Positions 11,242-23,948 of a stretch of DNA of 64,000 nt are shown here, piece by piece. Made by a program: the position numbers and the translations under genes. The notes beneath the pieces were generated by a model, which was not told where the DNA came from, ran no database searches, and worked only from the letters and a program-made list of their open reading frames with translations. Location: NCBI GenBank assembly GCA_026874595.1, contig CM049309.1, forward strand, positions 1,898,076 through 1,962,075. The letters run 5' to 3'. Position 1 is the first letter of the stretch, and each line of letters starts with the position of its first letter. This DNA comes from Sipunculus nudus. Its lineage: Eukaryota; Annelida; Sipuncula; Golfingiida; Sipunculidae.

Positions 11242-12082
11242 CAGTAGAGCGTCGTATATCCTTAAGCCTCGGGACCTTGAATTCTCTTGAGAGGTCAGTT
11301 GGCTTGGTACACGTGTCAAGTCTTGCAAGGATCGACAGCTTGTCATCAACTGACAGGACATGTCGCTTACGTGACTCCATTGACGAGTAGGAGTTAACAG
11401 TATGTAAAAATTCAAGTGGAGAATAACCAAGATGAGCAGTAAATCGTGTTGACTTTGACTATCACAATTGTTAAGCTTCGTAGCATGGTTTATATAAAGC
11501 TCAGACTTCCTCAACGGCAGTCGTAAAAAATAATCATAGCTAATGAAAAGTCCCATATATTGGGCAGAAATAATCTGGCCAATATACTTTTTGAGTAAAT
11601 AACGGAGGCGCACATAGACTCAACTAATGCTCACCGTTGTTCTTAAGGCAACTACTGGAACGATAATCAAAGCTATCCTTTAAAGCCACATGATCAAAGC
11701 TGAGCCGAGGACTACACGTATCGGCAAATATGAGTATATTACATCTACAACCCGCGGTCGGCTACTTAGTTATGGTCTGTTGTAATATTTTGTTTGTACA
11801 GGTTAATTACCCCGGCCTGTGCATTTTGATTAAAGCGAGGAAAACCCCGGCAGGCGTGGCGGTGTTTTCACACCTGCTGCCTACGCTCGGGTGCACTGTT
11901 GGCCATATGTATCACCGCTGATGTGGCTACTTTTGTTTTGAATTTTATACAATTTTTATTCAGGATTTTTTGTTGTGATTGATCAGATTTCGGATAAATG
12001 GTCAATATTTCGGTTCTCCGTTTTTTATTTCGGATGAACACTTTTTCGGACAAACGGTGTTGGGATATTCTACGTTCTACTG
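11242..12082. mobile_element. Non-autonomous pogo/Tigger-like MITE, 841 bp
   Basis: The left end CAGTAGAGCGTCGTATATCC (11242-11261) and the right end, read on the minus strand, CAGTAGAACGTAGAATATCC (12082-12063) are inverted with three mismatches in 20. Both ends are flanked directly by TA (11240-11241 and 12083-12084), the target duplication of Tc1/mariner-pogo elements. Subterminal TTTCGGATAAATGG and TTCGGACAAACGG phrases are typical of pogo/Tigger relatives. No transposase frame is visible, so the element depended on another copy. The two open frames inside it are shadows. Confidence 0.8.
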
Positions 12083-12113
12083 TACAACAGGACCTATAAT
12101 GGTTTACATTATC

Positions 12114-12500
12114 CTATTTAAGTTCACATGTGTCAGTAAAATACTTGTTTAAAAAAATGTCTTTAAAAATACATTTTAAAGAATGAAAAGAATCAACTGT
12201 GCAGAGATTTAAAGGCAGATTATTCCACAAATTAGGTCCTGCCACGCCAAATCGTCTGCCAACAATTTTCAGTTTGCTCGTTGGCTCAACAAGGAGCAGT
12301 TTTTTTTTTTTGTTTCCGCAGAAATTTTGTGCAGTTTGATGGATATAATTGTACATAAACACCAAAATCTTATAAAACTTCGTTGTTTCACAGGGAGCCA
12401 GTGCAACTGCATGAAGACTGGAGAGATATGCTCGTGTCGTTTTGTCCCTGGATTTAATCGGGCTGACATGTTTTGTACTCCCTATAACTTATTTAGAGAG
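12114..12500 (-). pseudogene. LINE (Jockey/CR1 group) reverse-transcriptase C-terminal remnant
   Basis: Two minus-strand frames join across a frameshift near 12300. The upstream one has KRHEHISPVFMQLHWLPVKQR, matching the HI-P-L-x-x-LHWLPV segment after the RT thumb in CR1/Jockey-type LINEs. The downstream one has GRRFGVAGPNLWNNLPLNL followed by SFKSxLKxxLF-like residues, the usual C-terminal end. A stop (TAA) follows at the left. The copy is 5'-truncated and frameshifted, so it is dead. It abuts the MITE right end at 12082. Confidence 0.85.
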
Positions 12501-12515
12501 GTCTGTGCATGGTAA

Positions 12516-15500
12516 TCCATACAATTATGAATTTGCATAGTCATTTGATATAACCAGTGCATTTATGTACTAGCTGTTAAGTTAAATCATTACTAAGATA
12601 CTGACGAATTTTACTGATTTTAAAAAGTTCATAATATGCTGATTAACACACAAAGATAATTTAAGGTTCCATATTCAAATGCTTATAAAAAATAACTCCT
12701 AAGTTCCGTAAAGTATCCACAGGTTTTTTATTATTTCCATCAATGTCAAGAGAGTTAATGGAAAAATTTCAGAATGATCCTCTGTATATATTATAACAAG
12801 TTCAGTTTGATCTGCATTAGGTTCCTGTGTGTGTGTCTGTGGGTGTGTGTGTCTGTGGTCACAACATAACTCACGTAATTTCAATTATGGTTGAAATAAT
12901 ATCCAGAAAATGTGCTTTGTATAAATTGTATACATTTTTTTATGTGATTGTGTGCAAAATGTGTTAAATGTGTATTGTATATTTTTGCAATAAAATGTAT
13001 GAAAACACATGTTTAAACTTGATAGAAGCCTTTATAATATAGAGGGATAAATACTATAAATGTATATTAATTGTTTGCTCCTTTTTCATTGTGTCCCATC
13101 ACATCAATAAATGTCATTGAAATACAAAAAACTCACGCAATCATTAACGGAATCTCTTGACTTTTTCAGGGCATATCGGGAGGGGGCCAATTAGATTTTG
13201 GTGTGGATCGGGCGCATGATCCGGATCATTAATGGCATCAAGAAATATTCATAATGTCCAGTCACTTATACACGAATGAACCTGCGAATATGGGCTAAAT
13301 AAGTGAATGAAAACGCGGGTCGGGGAGCGTTCCACATTGGGGACATCCACATGGCCTTGGCTTGCATTCCTTATAATGCGGATTTCTACATTTTTTTTAA
13401 ACTCAGGTTTATTTTATTTGTCTTGTCTCTGTTTTCAGCTTCATTTCCCAAACTGTATTTGGTTCTCTTACCTTTAATTTATATCCCCATATACATTAAT
13501 GTTACTTTACTCACCATAACTGTATTTGCAACATAACGGGGCACAATTTTGCAATACAGTATTTGAAAATTAATAAATTTGATTTTGTATATAGTTTCTT
13601 TGGTAACCTAGGATTACATCAGCTTTTAATATTTATCCTGTCGGTCTCGTTGAACTTTTTCAACAAAATAATCTGAATTCATTGTATGATATTTTATACA
13701 TTTTAGTGGCAAACAGAATTACTACTGGCCTGGCAGGTCTGAAATGTCTTGTGTATTTAATTGTTACACACAATTAACAAGTGCAGTTGGGGAAAAAATC
13801 ATACTAAAAACAGACATGGGTCAGAAACAAACTATATAAAATGTACAATTTGTCAAAAACAGAGTCTCGGTCATATGAACACTGAATGTGAAATGACCGA
13901 ACACTGAATGTGAACTTAAGTCTGAAACATAAAAAAAATCATTATCTTCTTAAAATGTGCTTGAGTAAAATCAAGACAAAACGACTTTAAATTGTACCGA
14001 TATTTTGAAATATATAATAATATAAGTAATGGAATAAAATTAATTAACAGAAGTTTATATACGCGTCAGGAGCGGCCAGTATACGCTTACAGTCCGTACT
14101 GTTTTCATACCGCGCCAGAGGTGGCGTAAAACAGCTAGGGTTCTTTTGGCCGAGCATCCATCACCACGTTTTGACTAGAAAGCCGTAAATCCTGCAATAA
14201 TTCCGCCCTGAAGTCTTCTCTCTTTAATTATTCATGGCCGCTTGTCATTGCGATAAAAACCGTCAAATTTACAGTGACCCGGGCGAGTCAATAAGACCAT
14301 GTAATGTACTTAGTTTTACACAAAGCCTATTAACACTAGTTTCAAGTGTGTCCTGCAGTCTGCAATGTAAAACTAAAGTCTGTATCCGGGGCTGTGGAAC
14401 CCTAAACGATAAACCGAGGCTGGGTACTGACAGCTTGAAGAATGGGTCTATTCAGCCATGAAATCACTGGCTGGGCTGCATAGTGGGACTGGTGTAGCAG
14501 TCTTTAAACAACATTCGTCACGAACTGGCTCCGTCAACAATGACAACTTGTGTTTGGAAGAACATCAGAGCCGATTAAAGAGTAATCTGTAGAGCGCATG
14601 CCTCCGCCAAGACAAACTGTCCAAACTTGATCATCAAACAGTAAACGCGTAAAAACATTACTTTCTTCGTGTAAGAGTGAACATTGAAATCTCACCGAAT
14701 AACCAGGACCTGTAATCAAAGCTTTGGTGGTATAAATGTGAATTCTGTTTATAACAACAGAGTATAAAATTCATTGAATTAAACAAGGCTGGAAAAAAGT
14801 AGCCGCGTTTAAGTATTAATAATTAAGACTTCCGCATTTCATTAATGGAGGGCGCTTAATCCGCATATCCGTAATAAACTTGCTTTAGGCAGTATCCATG
14901 GCAAAACTCTTCATATTAAGTAATTCCAAAAGTTTGTTTTATATTCAGATTACAGCAAAAATGTATACACTATTTTAAATCAGTTTTTCCTCTCAAATAT
15001 TAAAACCAATTTTTGTTGTTTTTTTTTTTTTAACAATATAGGTTGGCCTTACATTTTTAAACAAGAAAGACACATGCTACAGGAAAAACAAACAACTGTT
15101 TGAGATATTGTTATGTTTATTAATATATGCCCACCAAAAAGTGTCCTTTTAATCGTTACTGGGTTTTTAAAATGGCACACTTTTAATGTCTTTCATTATA
15201 TCAAAATACCATATGAAAGGGAATGTAAGTTTCATAAATACTGTTTTTGGCTTTTTATATATTCATGAAGTTATGTTTTCGCGATTTGTCCTTTTCAATG
15301 TTCACATGGGTTCCATTTTCGTGATCACGTCATACAACAAACCACATTAAGTATATATCCATTATATATGTTAAATTAAACGTATACCCAAAATAGGAAT
15401 CTTCCAATTAGTGGCAATTATTATTAATTACTGGCAGATACTATGTCATTTCTAATAACACTTATAAAAGTAATCGTTGATTAAGTATAACATTTACGAT

Positions 15501-16125
15501 TTATTGTTATTTATAATATCATCGTTTGCCTTTTGACTTGCCTTGGCGGATGGGGCCTCTTACTCACGAGGTTTTCATTTTTTCTGGATTATTTCTCTTT
15601 CGCAAATATCCGATTTTAAACCGTCGCAAACATAGAGGAAACCACAGTATAAGATCAGCAATAACACATATAAATGCAGGTTAAGAATGCTGTATACATG
15701 GGTACCAATAGAACAGATAGGACTGACCCCGGAAAAACACGTTATATCATCGATCGTTATGTTCTCCAAAACTGCGGTGCGTATACGATACTGTGCGATA
15801 CCTCATTTCAAAGGTTATTGTTCCTGCAGTGTCCTCGCCAATATAAGAATAAATAATTTTAATGTATAAATGATGTAAAGTGATTTTTGCTTTTTTTATG
15901 ATCTGCATGGAGGTTTCCACCAATCAGCCGGACTGCCTTCGGCAAAGACCGGATTGTGTGTACGGTCCAAAGCGGCACAGGATTAAGGACTTTAGTTTGC
16001 AAAAAAATAACCCAAGCTTTCAATGGGAGATTCAAGCATGTTTGGCCTCACATTTGACCCATGCTCTGACCAACGTGCGTGGTCGGTATATATGTAAAAA
16101 CACATAACTCTCGCTTTATGAAAAG
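12516..16125. other. Long non-coding stretch with possible regulatory islands
   Basis: No exon is supportable in this 3.6 kb. Most is A+T-rich, but 13140-13360, 14080-14480 and 14800-14900 are more balanced and carry homeodomain-like CATTAATGG, GCTTAATCC and a perfect 14-bp palindrome ATGATCCGGATCAT at 13216-13229. Conserved enhancers are one possibility, untested here. A short TG run is at 12826-12855. Confidence 0.4.
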
Positions 16126-16240
16126 GAGAGGTTCAACCCAGGGGGATAAATGACAAAATCAAATACAAGGTACCCGTTCCCGAAAAAGGGGTGGGGTTGG
16201 AGTGGGGGTGGGGTTTCCAGGACTCAAAATTGGTCTGATA
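16126..16240 (+). repeat. Dispersed repeat fragment, family A
   Basis: TTCAACCCAGGGGGATAAATGAC followed by CCCGAAAAAGGGGTGGGG resembles two better preserved fragments at 52744-52935 and 53074-53200. The shared order is CAACCCAGGAGGACTAATGAC, AAAAAGGT, CCCAGGTC, then a G-rich run. The family is unnamed here. Confidence 0.55.
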
Positions 16241-16559
16241 CGATTTCACTTTGGTCCGCTTCTGCTACTAACGAGGTAATCATATTTCCGTATCTTTCTT
16301 CAGGAATAGTTCCCTTCCTTAAAACGTACATTAAATTTATCATTCATGTCTTCCGTACATCAGTATCCAGTCAAAGATCATCGAAAACCCGAATGACCCG
16401 CGTCCTATTCCTGTTCGCAAATGTAAACATCATCACTGACCAGGTCTTCAAGGTAAACATATACCGGTATTCTTGCCGTGACCGCAGCGCCACAAAATAA
16501 ATGCAAAAAAAATATTTGTAGTGTCTTATTATGAGAGTATCCCACTGAAAATCTATACT

Positions 16560-16725
16560 TTCTGTTAACTTTTAGAATAAAAAAACTGAGATGTATGAAT
16601 AGCCAAGCTGGTTCATTGTACATAGATGGAAATGGTATACACAGAAAAGTCGGTTCACTGAGGGTTGGGAATCGAACACACGATCTTTCATGCCGACACA
16701 TGTAGTGGGTGAGACTATGACGTCA
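16560..16725 (-). repeat. SINE-like fragment with tRNA B box
   Basis: On the minus strand GTTCGATTCCC (16677-16667) fits an RNA polymerase III B box, preceded by GAAAGATCGTGT. It is followed about 30 bp on by CTTTTCTGTGTATACC-ATTTCC, resembling the pyrimidine-rich core seen in mollusc SINEs. There is no acceptor-stem pairing, so it is not a tRNA gene. Confidence 0.45.
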
Positions 16726-16747
16726 CTATCGTGACGTCACTTCGCTG

Positions 16748-16751
<4 letters not shown>

Positions 16752-16784
<33 letters not shown>
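16752..16784. repeat. (TA)n microsatellite
   Basis: About 16 TA units with no interruption. Confidence 0.95.
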
Positions 16785-16789
<5 letters not shown>

Positions 16790-18450
16790 ATATTACGTTA
16801 ATTAAGTGTAATATTCACGATCTATTGTTTTTTATAATATCAATCGATTGTATATCGCCCGAGTTACTAATACTTTTTAAACATAGGTCCGTATTCTGTA
16901 GACGGCATTATCCATAAATCATAACAAGTGTTGACTGCATCAGAGTTATATTTCATTACAGTTCAAAATACCAACATTATATAAGCTTGTCTGCATTGTG
17001 TTGCAGGCTGCATATCTATATATAGGACTTCATAAATTTTGGGCTTATAATAATTTTACCATGGATATAATTTTGTTTCCTATAATTTAATTAACCATAG
17101 AAATTAACATCGTACCTAAGCATAACTGATATGTCAGCAGAAATATATTATAAGACATCACACTGATCATAGAAGGTCATGTGAGCTTTCAGTTCATGTA
17201 TATTTTGGTACATATTTTCTGTGCTAAACTATATATAAAGAATTTCTTCAACACTGACTTATATATATGTAATTTTTGATGGTGGTATTTTCTGATTATT
17301 TTCATTACATTTGACTAATTTCTGCTCTGTTAAGACCAACATAACAATGTAAAATCGCCCCCTGGCAGGGGGAGAGTGAAATGTGATCCAACTGTTACGC
17401 ATTGTCACATACTGGCTTGCCGCGAGATCCAAATTCACTTAGCCAAAGTAAACTCATCAAATATTTAATCCTTAAGCCGTAGGTGATCACGACCTTGACT
17501 CCCCAAGGTCCGCCTAGGATAACCTACGACATGAACACAGTCCAGGATTTATATACAGGCTGAGAGGACTGTAAAACCAAAATTTAAAAATTTACCCTTA
17601 AATTTATTTACTTGTAAGTTGTAGCAATGACGTTATGAAAATGGTAAACTTTCGGTTAGCGCACATGCAAATTCAGAAATACATTGATCGGAGAGTCATT
17701 CACTTACCGATTAACCTTAAACAACATTTCTAAAGCGTTTTCTGATCTGGGCTTTCTCTGCCTGATAAAATGTCATTAACTAATTTAAAATTCACTCAAC
17801 CCGTGTAAACTTATCGAGTATTAAATCGTGGTGATTATAGGGGATCATAGTCGGGGTTGTATATTTTTAAATGCGTATTTAAGCAGATCTATTGCTTCAT
17901 ATCCTACGTTTGCATATATTTGAGGGCCCTGTGAGGAGCGGGGTTAAACCCATAGGTTATGTTTCTTTTCGACAGGTTATATTCTTAAATGTGCGGGGCG
18001 GGTTGATAAGCTGATCTGGTCGCTTTGTAAAATATGAATATAAAATTATAAATGGCAAAATGTCTTCAAAAGACACTGATATTTATTTATAAAAACGTAT
18101 AGAAATGTTCACGCATATATGAACTATATATGCCTGGATTAGCAAAGCTCTCAAAGGGTACAGCGAACACATACATATTGTGGGTCCTGTTCCTAAATTA
18201 TACCGGACTGCCCTCATTTTAACAAAAATCATTCATTTCAAACAAGCTTAAAGGGGAAATACCATGTGTGTGTACATATACAAAATGACGTCAATCCTCT
18301 GACACCAAATCTATACAAGGTGGTAGCTATACCACTGGAAACGTACCTGTTCTCACATATATGCAAATACGGACACACATGCATGTTTTGAGACAATTTG
18401 ACAAAGATACACGTAAATGCGCACATTGCTTCTAAATTATATAAGTGAAT
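16785..18450. other. Non-coding stretch
   Basis: A+T-rich sequence with scattered short TA runs (17020, 17230, 17265). No coding, RNA or tandem structure could be supported. Confidence 0.5.
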
Positions 18451-19137
18451 ATGCCTGTCGGATCTAAACCTCTTCTAAGGATGACTGACAGTGAGTCTAT
18501 TGGCATTGGGGGCTGCACTGTTTCTTTTCAAAATTCAGTATAGTATCTAGGTGTTAAGATTGATCGTAATCTTTCAATGCATGATAATATTATCAGTAAT
18601 TGTCGTGCGGCCTTTCTCGAGCTCCGCCGTATATCCGCCGTTTCCTCTCTATTAATGCGTGCTGTCGGCTCATTTGCGCCACCGTAATATCTCGCCAGAA
18701 TTACTGTAATTCAGTTCTTGCTGGGTTACCTGCAGAGCAAGTCTCGCGGCTACAGATGGTCCTGAAAAATGCTGCGCGTCTCATTCTTAAAAGCGTAAGA
18801 CCGACCACGTCACCCCGCTGCACAAACAGCTCCATTGGCTTCCCGTCAAGTACCGCATACAATACAAAATTGCTGTTTTTGTTTACCGCCGTTTTGATGA
18901 CTCACTTCCATCACTGAAAAATATAATAACCTATCGGCCTTTGCGTATGCTGCGCTCGGCTGGCTGAAATCTTCTTAAAGTACCAAAGTGTAATATGAAA
19001 ATCGATGAACGTTCCTTCCGTTTCCTAGCCCCAAAAGTTTGAAAATCACTTCCCATTACACTTAGAAAATCTCCAACACTTGTATCATTCAAAACTAATT
19101 TAAAAACTTATCTCTTTCGGCAACCTTTTGGTAATTA
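18451..19137 (+). pseudogene. LINE (Jockey/CR1 group) reverse-transcriptase 3' remnant
   Basis: Conceptual reading across frames recovers the end of a non-LTR RT. It starts with YLGVKIDRNLSMHDNI after an in-frame TAG at about 18541, then RAAFLELRRISAV. A frame change near 18670 gives ISRQNYCNSVLAGLPAEQ and LQMVLKNAARLILK, and another gives LHWLPVKYRIQYKIAVFVY. The last block is RSFRFLAPKV-stop-KSLPITLR followed by SFKTNLKTYLFRQPF and TAA at about 19135. At least one stop early, one late and two frameshifts make it non-functional. These motif orders are those of Jockey-superfamily LINEs such as CR1 or L2; the exact clade cannot be fixed by eye. The downstream 100-200 bp may be its 3' UTR. Confidence 0.88.
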
Positions 19138-19740
19138 ATATGCATCATTTCTGGGGAGTTGTGTGACAACGGTTGAATGCCACCACCGTTATTTATAACA
19201 TAGATTCAAGTGATCCTATGATGGGTGACCCTTTTCTTTGGCTGCAAATAAAATGCTTCAAATCATGTGATGACAATAGGATTTACAACGCGTTAAAAGG
19301 GAATAATGTCATCAGATATCGTGACAATAACATTACTGCGCAAATGAGAGTAAGTGTCTGATTTAAACCCCATGTGTAGCATATTAGCGACAGGAAGCAG
19401 CTGAAGGCTCATTTACTGTGTTTCGGAACCCACCATCCAGCTCATAGTTGTATCCGCAGCGACACAGGTTAAACACAACGTGTCGTACCCTTGTGGTATT
19501 AGTATATGATCATGGTTACATAACGGTTTTAAGTATTAGTTTTAATGACCCAACTAACTGTATATAAATTTCTATATACGCTTCATAATTTACCTTACCT
19601 GGACTGTTACAGTTACAGAGTTGGTGTGCAGTCTTTACACCAAACTAAGGACGTGTTTGGGTAGGTAACCGTTACGTTTGATCAAACCTCTATCTGATAT
19701 TTGATTGAACTTTTAAGCTGTGCTTCAATGTGGGTATTTA
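19138..19740. other. Non-coding stretch, perhaps LINE 3' UTR at the left
   Basis: No separate feature is visible. A possible LINE tail region runs to about 19300. Confidence 0.4.
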
Positions 19741-19746
19741 TGCACG

Positions 19747-19797
<51 letters not shown>
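19747..19797. repeat. (TA)n microsatellite
   Basis: About 25 TA units with one TACATA interruption at the left. Confidence 0.95.
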
Positions 19798-19800
<3 letters not shown>

Positions 19801-21615
19801 TGAAAAATTGCTCAAATGATTTTGTAACTAGATGGTCTTTCCATTTGTCCGTCAGTGTATATGCTTATGTGTGTATATGCGAGAAAATCTCTCCTGTGGC
19901 ATTATTTATAGGGTCTGCGTCAACTGAGGGTTCAGGGTAAAATGACGTCACTCAACAATGTTTGTGTGTGTGTGCTGTTTAGAGTCAATCTCATACTGAC
20001 GAAAATTCAGAGCGGGTCTGCTCCAAATTAATGTATGGTATTTTCTCCACGAGCGTTCCAGCCTTTTACCGACAAAACAAACTCACCGGTTATACGCTCA
20101 TTAAAAGACAAAGGAACGTTTATAAATGAAATAAAAACTTCAGAACTATGCCAGTGTTTTTGTTTTAACTAATTTAACATGACTGTACTTATAAGGACTT
20201 ACAAGCGTCTGTGTGGCCAGTCCAAGAACATAAAAAGGCCACCACCTGTCACTTGAAGTTTACTTCTTTTCTGGGAAAGATGTGTTGACGCCTATAACCT
20301 GTAAACACACGAACTTTCTATGCTGTGACGTACAGTTCGGGTATGTGATCATAGCTTTAAATCAACTTATTAATATGAACTGAGTTACAGTTATATCATT
20401 TAGTGCGTTTCTTCTGTCAATGACCGTGTAAGCTGTTATTTGCCTATAAACATAAATTAGTAACCGTGGGTTGTTACTTGTGCTTTGAGCCACATTTGCT
20501 TGTGTGGATCGGGAGACATATATATACCGGCCGAGGCGTCCTGGTACACTCAGAACTATCTATTAAAAGAGCGGTGTCATACAGCGGTGGATACACAACT
20601 ACAAAGAAACTGGTGCGTAAGGTTTGCATTTTATACATTATTGGCATTTAGCTTGCCATCCACAGAAATTCATAAAAAAAAAACGGATAAAAAATCCGTT
20701 CATACCTTTTTTAAGTAAAGTTGCTCACTGGCCAAACATCTTACCAGCTGCGGAGATACAATAATGTCGCTATTTGATATTTTGTATTAATGGACACAGA
20801 GGGGGGGGGGGGGGGTGCACTGCATAAAAACCTGTGGAGAACAAAATACTTCACAGGCAGTCACACCAATCAAGGAGATGGTGAGTACTGTATGGGCGTG
20901 CCATCTGGCGGCAGAAACAGAAAACTACGCGCCCATCGATCACAACCGTCTTGATTGTTTGTAATTCATTCCGTCTTTGTTCCATTTAAGGTCTGCGCCA
21001 GTCGGGGACAAGGGAAACCTAATCAGCGGTAGTGAGGCACGAATTGGTTCATTCCTTTTAGCCAGAAGGCCTGTCTGGCTGGATCAGGCCATCACTCCCC
21101 CCCCCCCCCCAGTGAAACCCTCTTGAGTGTATCCTCCTCGTAATTTAAGTGTTTGAATCTGCTGCAGCTGATGGCTCCCGTGGCTTTCTGTTACGACTGA
21201 AGAGAATTTAGATCAACCGGCGATACCACTTGTTGGAGAATTGACACATTTTTCGATATTAATAATATGTAAATTAGTTCATTTAAGTCTTGTCTGAATA
21301 TGTCACCCAACTATTTCATGTAATTGTTTCATGTAATTAGATTTATATTTATATTAAAATATATGACCGGATTTGAAGTTCGAGGTTCTTTGTTGTATAA
21401 TTACTTATAAAGGATTTAACTTACCTTTATCAAGTGAAGCCCAGTGTCGTCAGGAAACGATGAGCAGTGAACTAGCGCCATCTAGCTGTAGGAATAGTAC
21501 AAATCTGACCTATACAACACTCAGTGATGTTACCGTACCGAACATTGAAATTAGAAGAAATGAGACAAAAATAGTCACAGGAACCAATTCAAACTAAAGG
21601 GAAGCATTGTCCACA
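19798..21615. other. Non-coding stretch with homopolymer G and C runs
   Basis: A G run sits at about 20802-20815 and a C run at about 21097-21110, roughly 300 bp apart. A TATATATACCGG segment at 20519 opens no recognisable gene. No exon is supported. Confidence 0.5.
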
Positions 21616-21617
21616 CC

Positions 21618-21990
21618 AACACATTTCAAATGAAAATGAGACTTTCTCTACTCCAACCTATCCGAATAAAATGAAACTTCGTCGACGTAAACCCATCCGA
21701 ATGAAATGAGACTTTGTCGACGTCAACCCATCCGAATGAAATGAGACTTTGTCGACGTCAACCCATCCACTTGAAATGAGACTTAGTCCACACAAACCCA
21801 TCCGAATGAAATGAGACTTTGTCGACGTCAACCCATCCACTTGAAATGAGATTTTGTCCACACCAACCTATCCGTATGAAATGAGACAATCTCCACACCA
21901 ACCGATCCGAATGAATCAGACTTTGTAAACACCAATCCATCCTAAAGATATTAGGATATTTCAACACCACCCAATCCGAATGGCATGAGC
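21618..21990. repeat. 35-bp tandem repeat, about ten copies
   Basis: Units contain CATCCGAATGAAATGAGACTTTG then TCGACGTCAACC. Central copies keep GTCGACGTC, which overlaps SalI- and AatII-type palindromes; flanking copies have TCCACACCAACC instead. Copies decay toward both ends. Open frames on the minus strand follow the repeat and show no protein signature. Confidence 0.93.
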
Positions 21991-22059
21991 ATTTGTGAAC
22001 ATGAACACGTGTGCAAAGAGGAACGTTTAATATTTTATTGTTGAAATGTATATTGTTAC

Positions 22060-22200
22060 GAAGACAAATAAATGAAAGGAAAATCCTGGACCGATCCCGG
22101 TTTCGAACCCAGGTCGGTGGCGTACAAGTCCGGCGTCCCAACCGCTTCGCTAGCAAAGCAAGAGTCCCTAGCCAGATCAGTCCGCTTTTATGTCACCCCG
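22060..22200 (-). repeat. tRNA-derived SINE head or tRNA pseudogene
   Basis: The minus strand has an A-box-like TAGCGAAGCGGTTGG and a perfect B box GGTTCGAAACC (22109-22099), with CCGGACTTGTACGCC at the anticodon position (a 7-nt loop reading CTTGTAC would give a UGU anticodon). The flanks that should form the acceptor stem do not pair and the anticodon stem is poor. A SINE head is therefore more likely than a working tRNA. Confidence 0.6.
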
Positions 22201-23851
22201 CAACACCCCCTCTTAAGAGCGTTCTGCTATCAGAACAAGACTAATTATCCCAGGAGTCACAATTTGGTAAACTTATTCCCTGGGCCACAAAGTGCTGGAG
22301 ATTTGTAAAATTTCATTTCTTAAAGTAAGTAATCAAGTGATAATCAATAAGGATTAAAAATAAAAAGGAATATTTTCACTACAGAAACCAACGAGGGAAA
22401 TGCACAATAGTTTTGTTCAGTGTGTCAGTTAAGGTAGCAAGAATTAAATCAAATTACTCTTAATTGACATGTCTTATTATTCTCGGATTTTAATTAGGTC
22501 TGTCATGTCATGGTGTAGTCCTGATTGCAAGATGACTTGGGTTGTTTTTTTGTACACCAGGGACACAGGCTAGCTGTGTTCACTATTCACTGGGCAAGCA
22601 GTAAATTAATGTTTGAAGAAATTCTAGGGTGTCTCTAATGTGTTCTGATGTCTAGGGTACAAAAAAAAACCCTTTAAATATTTTTCCCCGTTGGACCGCC
22701 ATTGCCACAGTTTCATTAAGATAACTGACTTTGCCTATATCATTCTATATGCAAAAACCCTGGCCTTGTTTAAGCAGCGATTCTTAAGTCCAGTAAGCCA
22801 TGATGACTTTGAGAGGTGTCTATTTCAGTTATGAAGACATCTGCCCGTTCGTGGCAAGACCCGCCACCAAATGCGTCACCTAAACTGAAATAACTGTCAC
22901 AATGAATAACGATAGGGCACACAGTCAAAATTAGCACAATGCCAATGTCATTATCCCGGAGGGACAGCAGCTTTCCAATAGCCGAACACCCTTTTTGTCC
23001 TCATGAGGATTTTTGCCAGGTTTTCATTTGTTAGAGCACGGCAATGACTTCATGTTATTTCATATCCCGCTCCCACGACTGGTTCACTCGGAGAACGCGC
23101 GCACTTGTTTTACGGACTTTTATTGACTGTTATCGGAAGCACTAATTGAATTGTGTTGTTCTTGTACGTGGCTGCCGATACTGTTACGCTACTAACCCTG
23201 CTGCTGCTGTTAAAATAAAGCAGGAGGAAAAAAATATGCAAACACAGGAAGAGGATCATCATAATTCGTTTGCTGTTTTGATTCAGTTCTCCATTTTAAT
23301 TGATTGCCTCCATTTCTAGTTATTTCTTCGGTTGTGGGTTTACTTTTGATTGAATATATATTTATGTAACATTGACATGAGAGATCATTTGTCGTTTTCC
23401 TCTATTAAATATATGGCATATGGCACGGTTTTCACACATTAAAAATGCGGGTTTCTGGGATCCTTTTCGCTTGAATTTTCGGTGTTTTATCTTATGTAAA
23501 ACTTTCGTTTTGGCTATATAATTTATTTCCTTATATTAACTATTGGCCTCTTGGGTTAGCTTGGTATCTTTGGCTACATGTCATCTAAGCTTTATGGGAA
23601 TTTCTCTTTTTATCAGTTGCCCAATCAGTAGTGAGCCGAGCAAAACCTAGTACAACAAAAAATCTAGAAATAAAATCGAGAAACTACAAACACGTCTGAT
23701 TGTTATCTGAGAAGTAAGATGTTATGTAATGAACTCATATGTACATACTGTGATAAGCTGTTAACATTTGTATAAAATGTGGACATTTCAACATTTAAAG
23801 AAAATCCTGCAAGTTAAACAGGACACAGGGCACTACAATGTCAATTAAATG
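22201..23851. other. Non-coding stretch left of the large satellite
   Basis: No supported exon. At 22824-22833 and 22874-22883 the arms TATTTCAGTT and AACTGAAATA form a 10-bp inverted repeat. The segment 23040-23240 is less A+T-rich and ends in a GCTGCTGCTG run with AATAAA, but no transcript evidence is visible. Confidence 0.45.
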
Positions 23852-23948
23852 CTGTTATCTTTGATAAATGTTATTGATACATGAAGAAGAAACTGTTATC
23901 TTTGATAAATGTACTGATACATTGAGAGGAAACTATTATCTTTCATAC

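Noticed and set aside
22060-22200. Functional tRNA-Thr gene on the minus strand
   Set aside because: A and B boxes and an anticodon-like loop are present, but the acceptor and anticodon stems do not pair.
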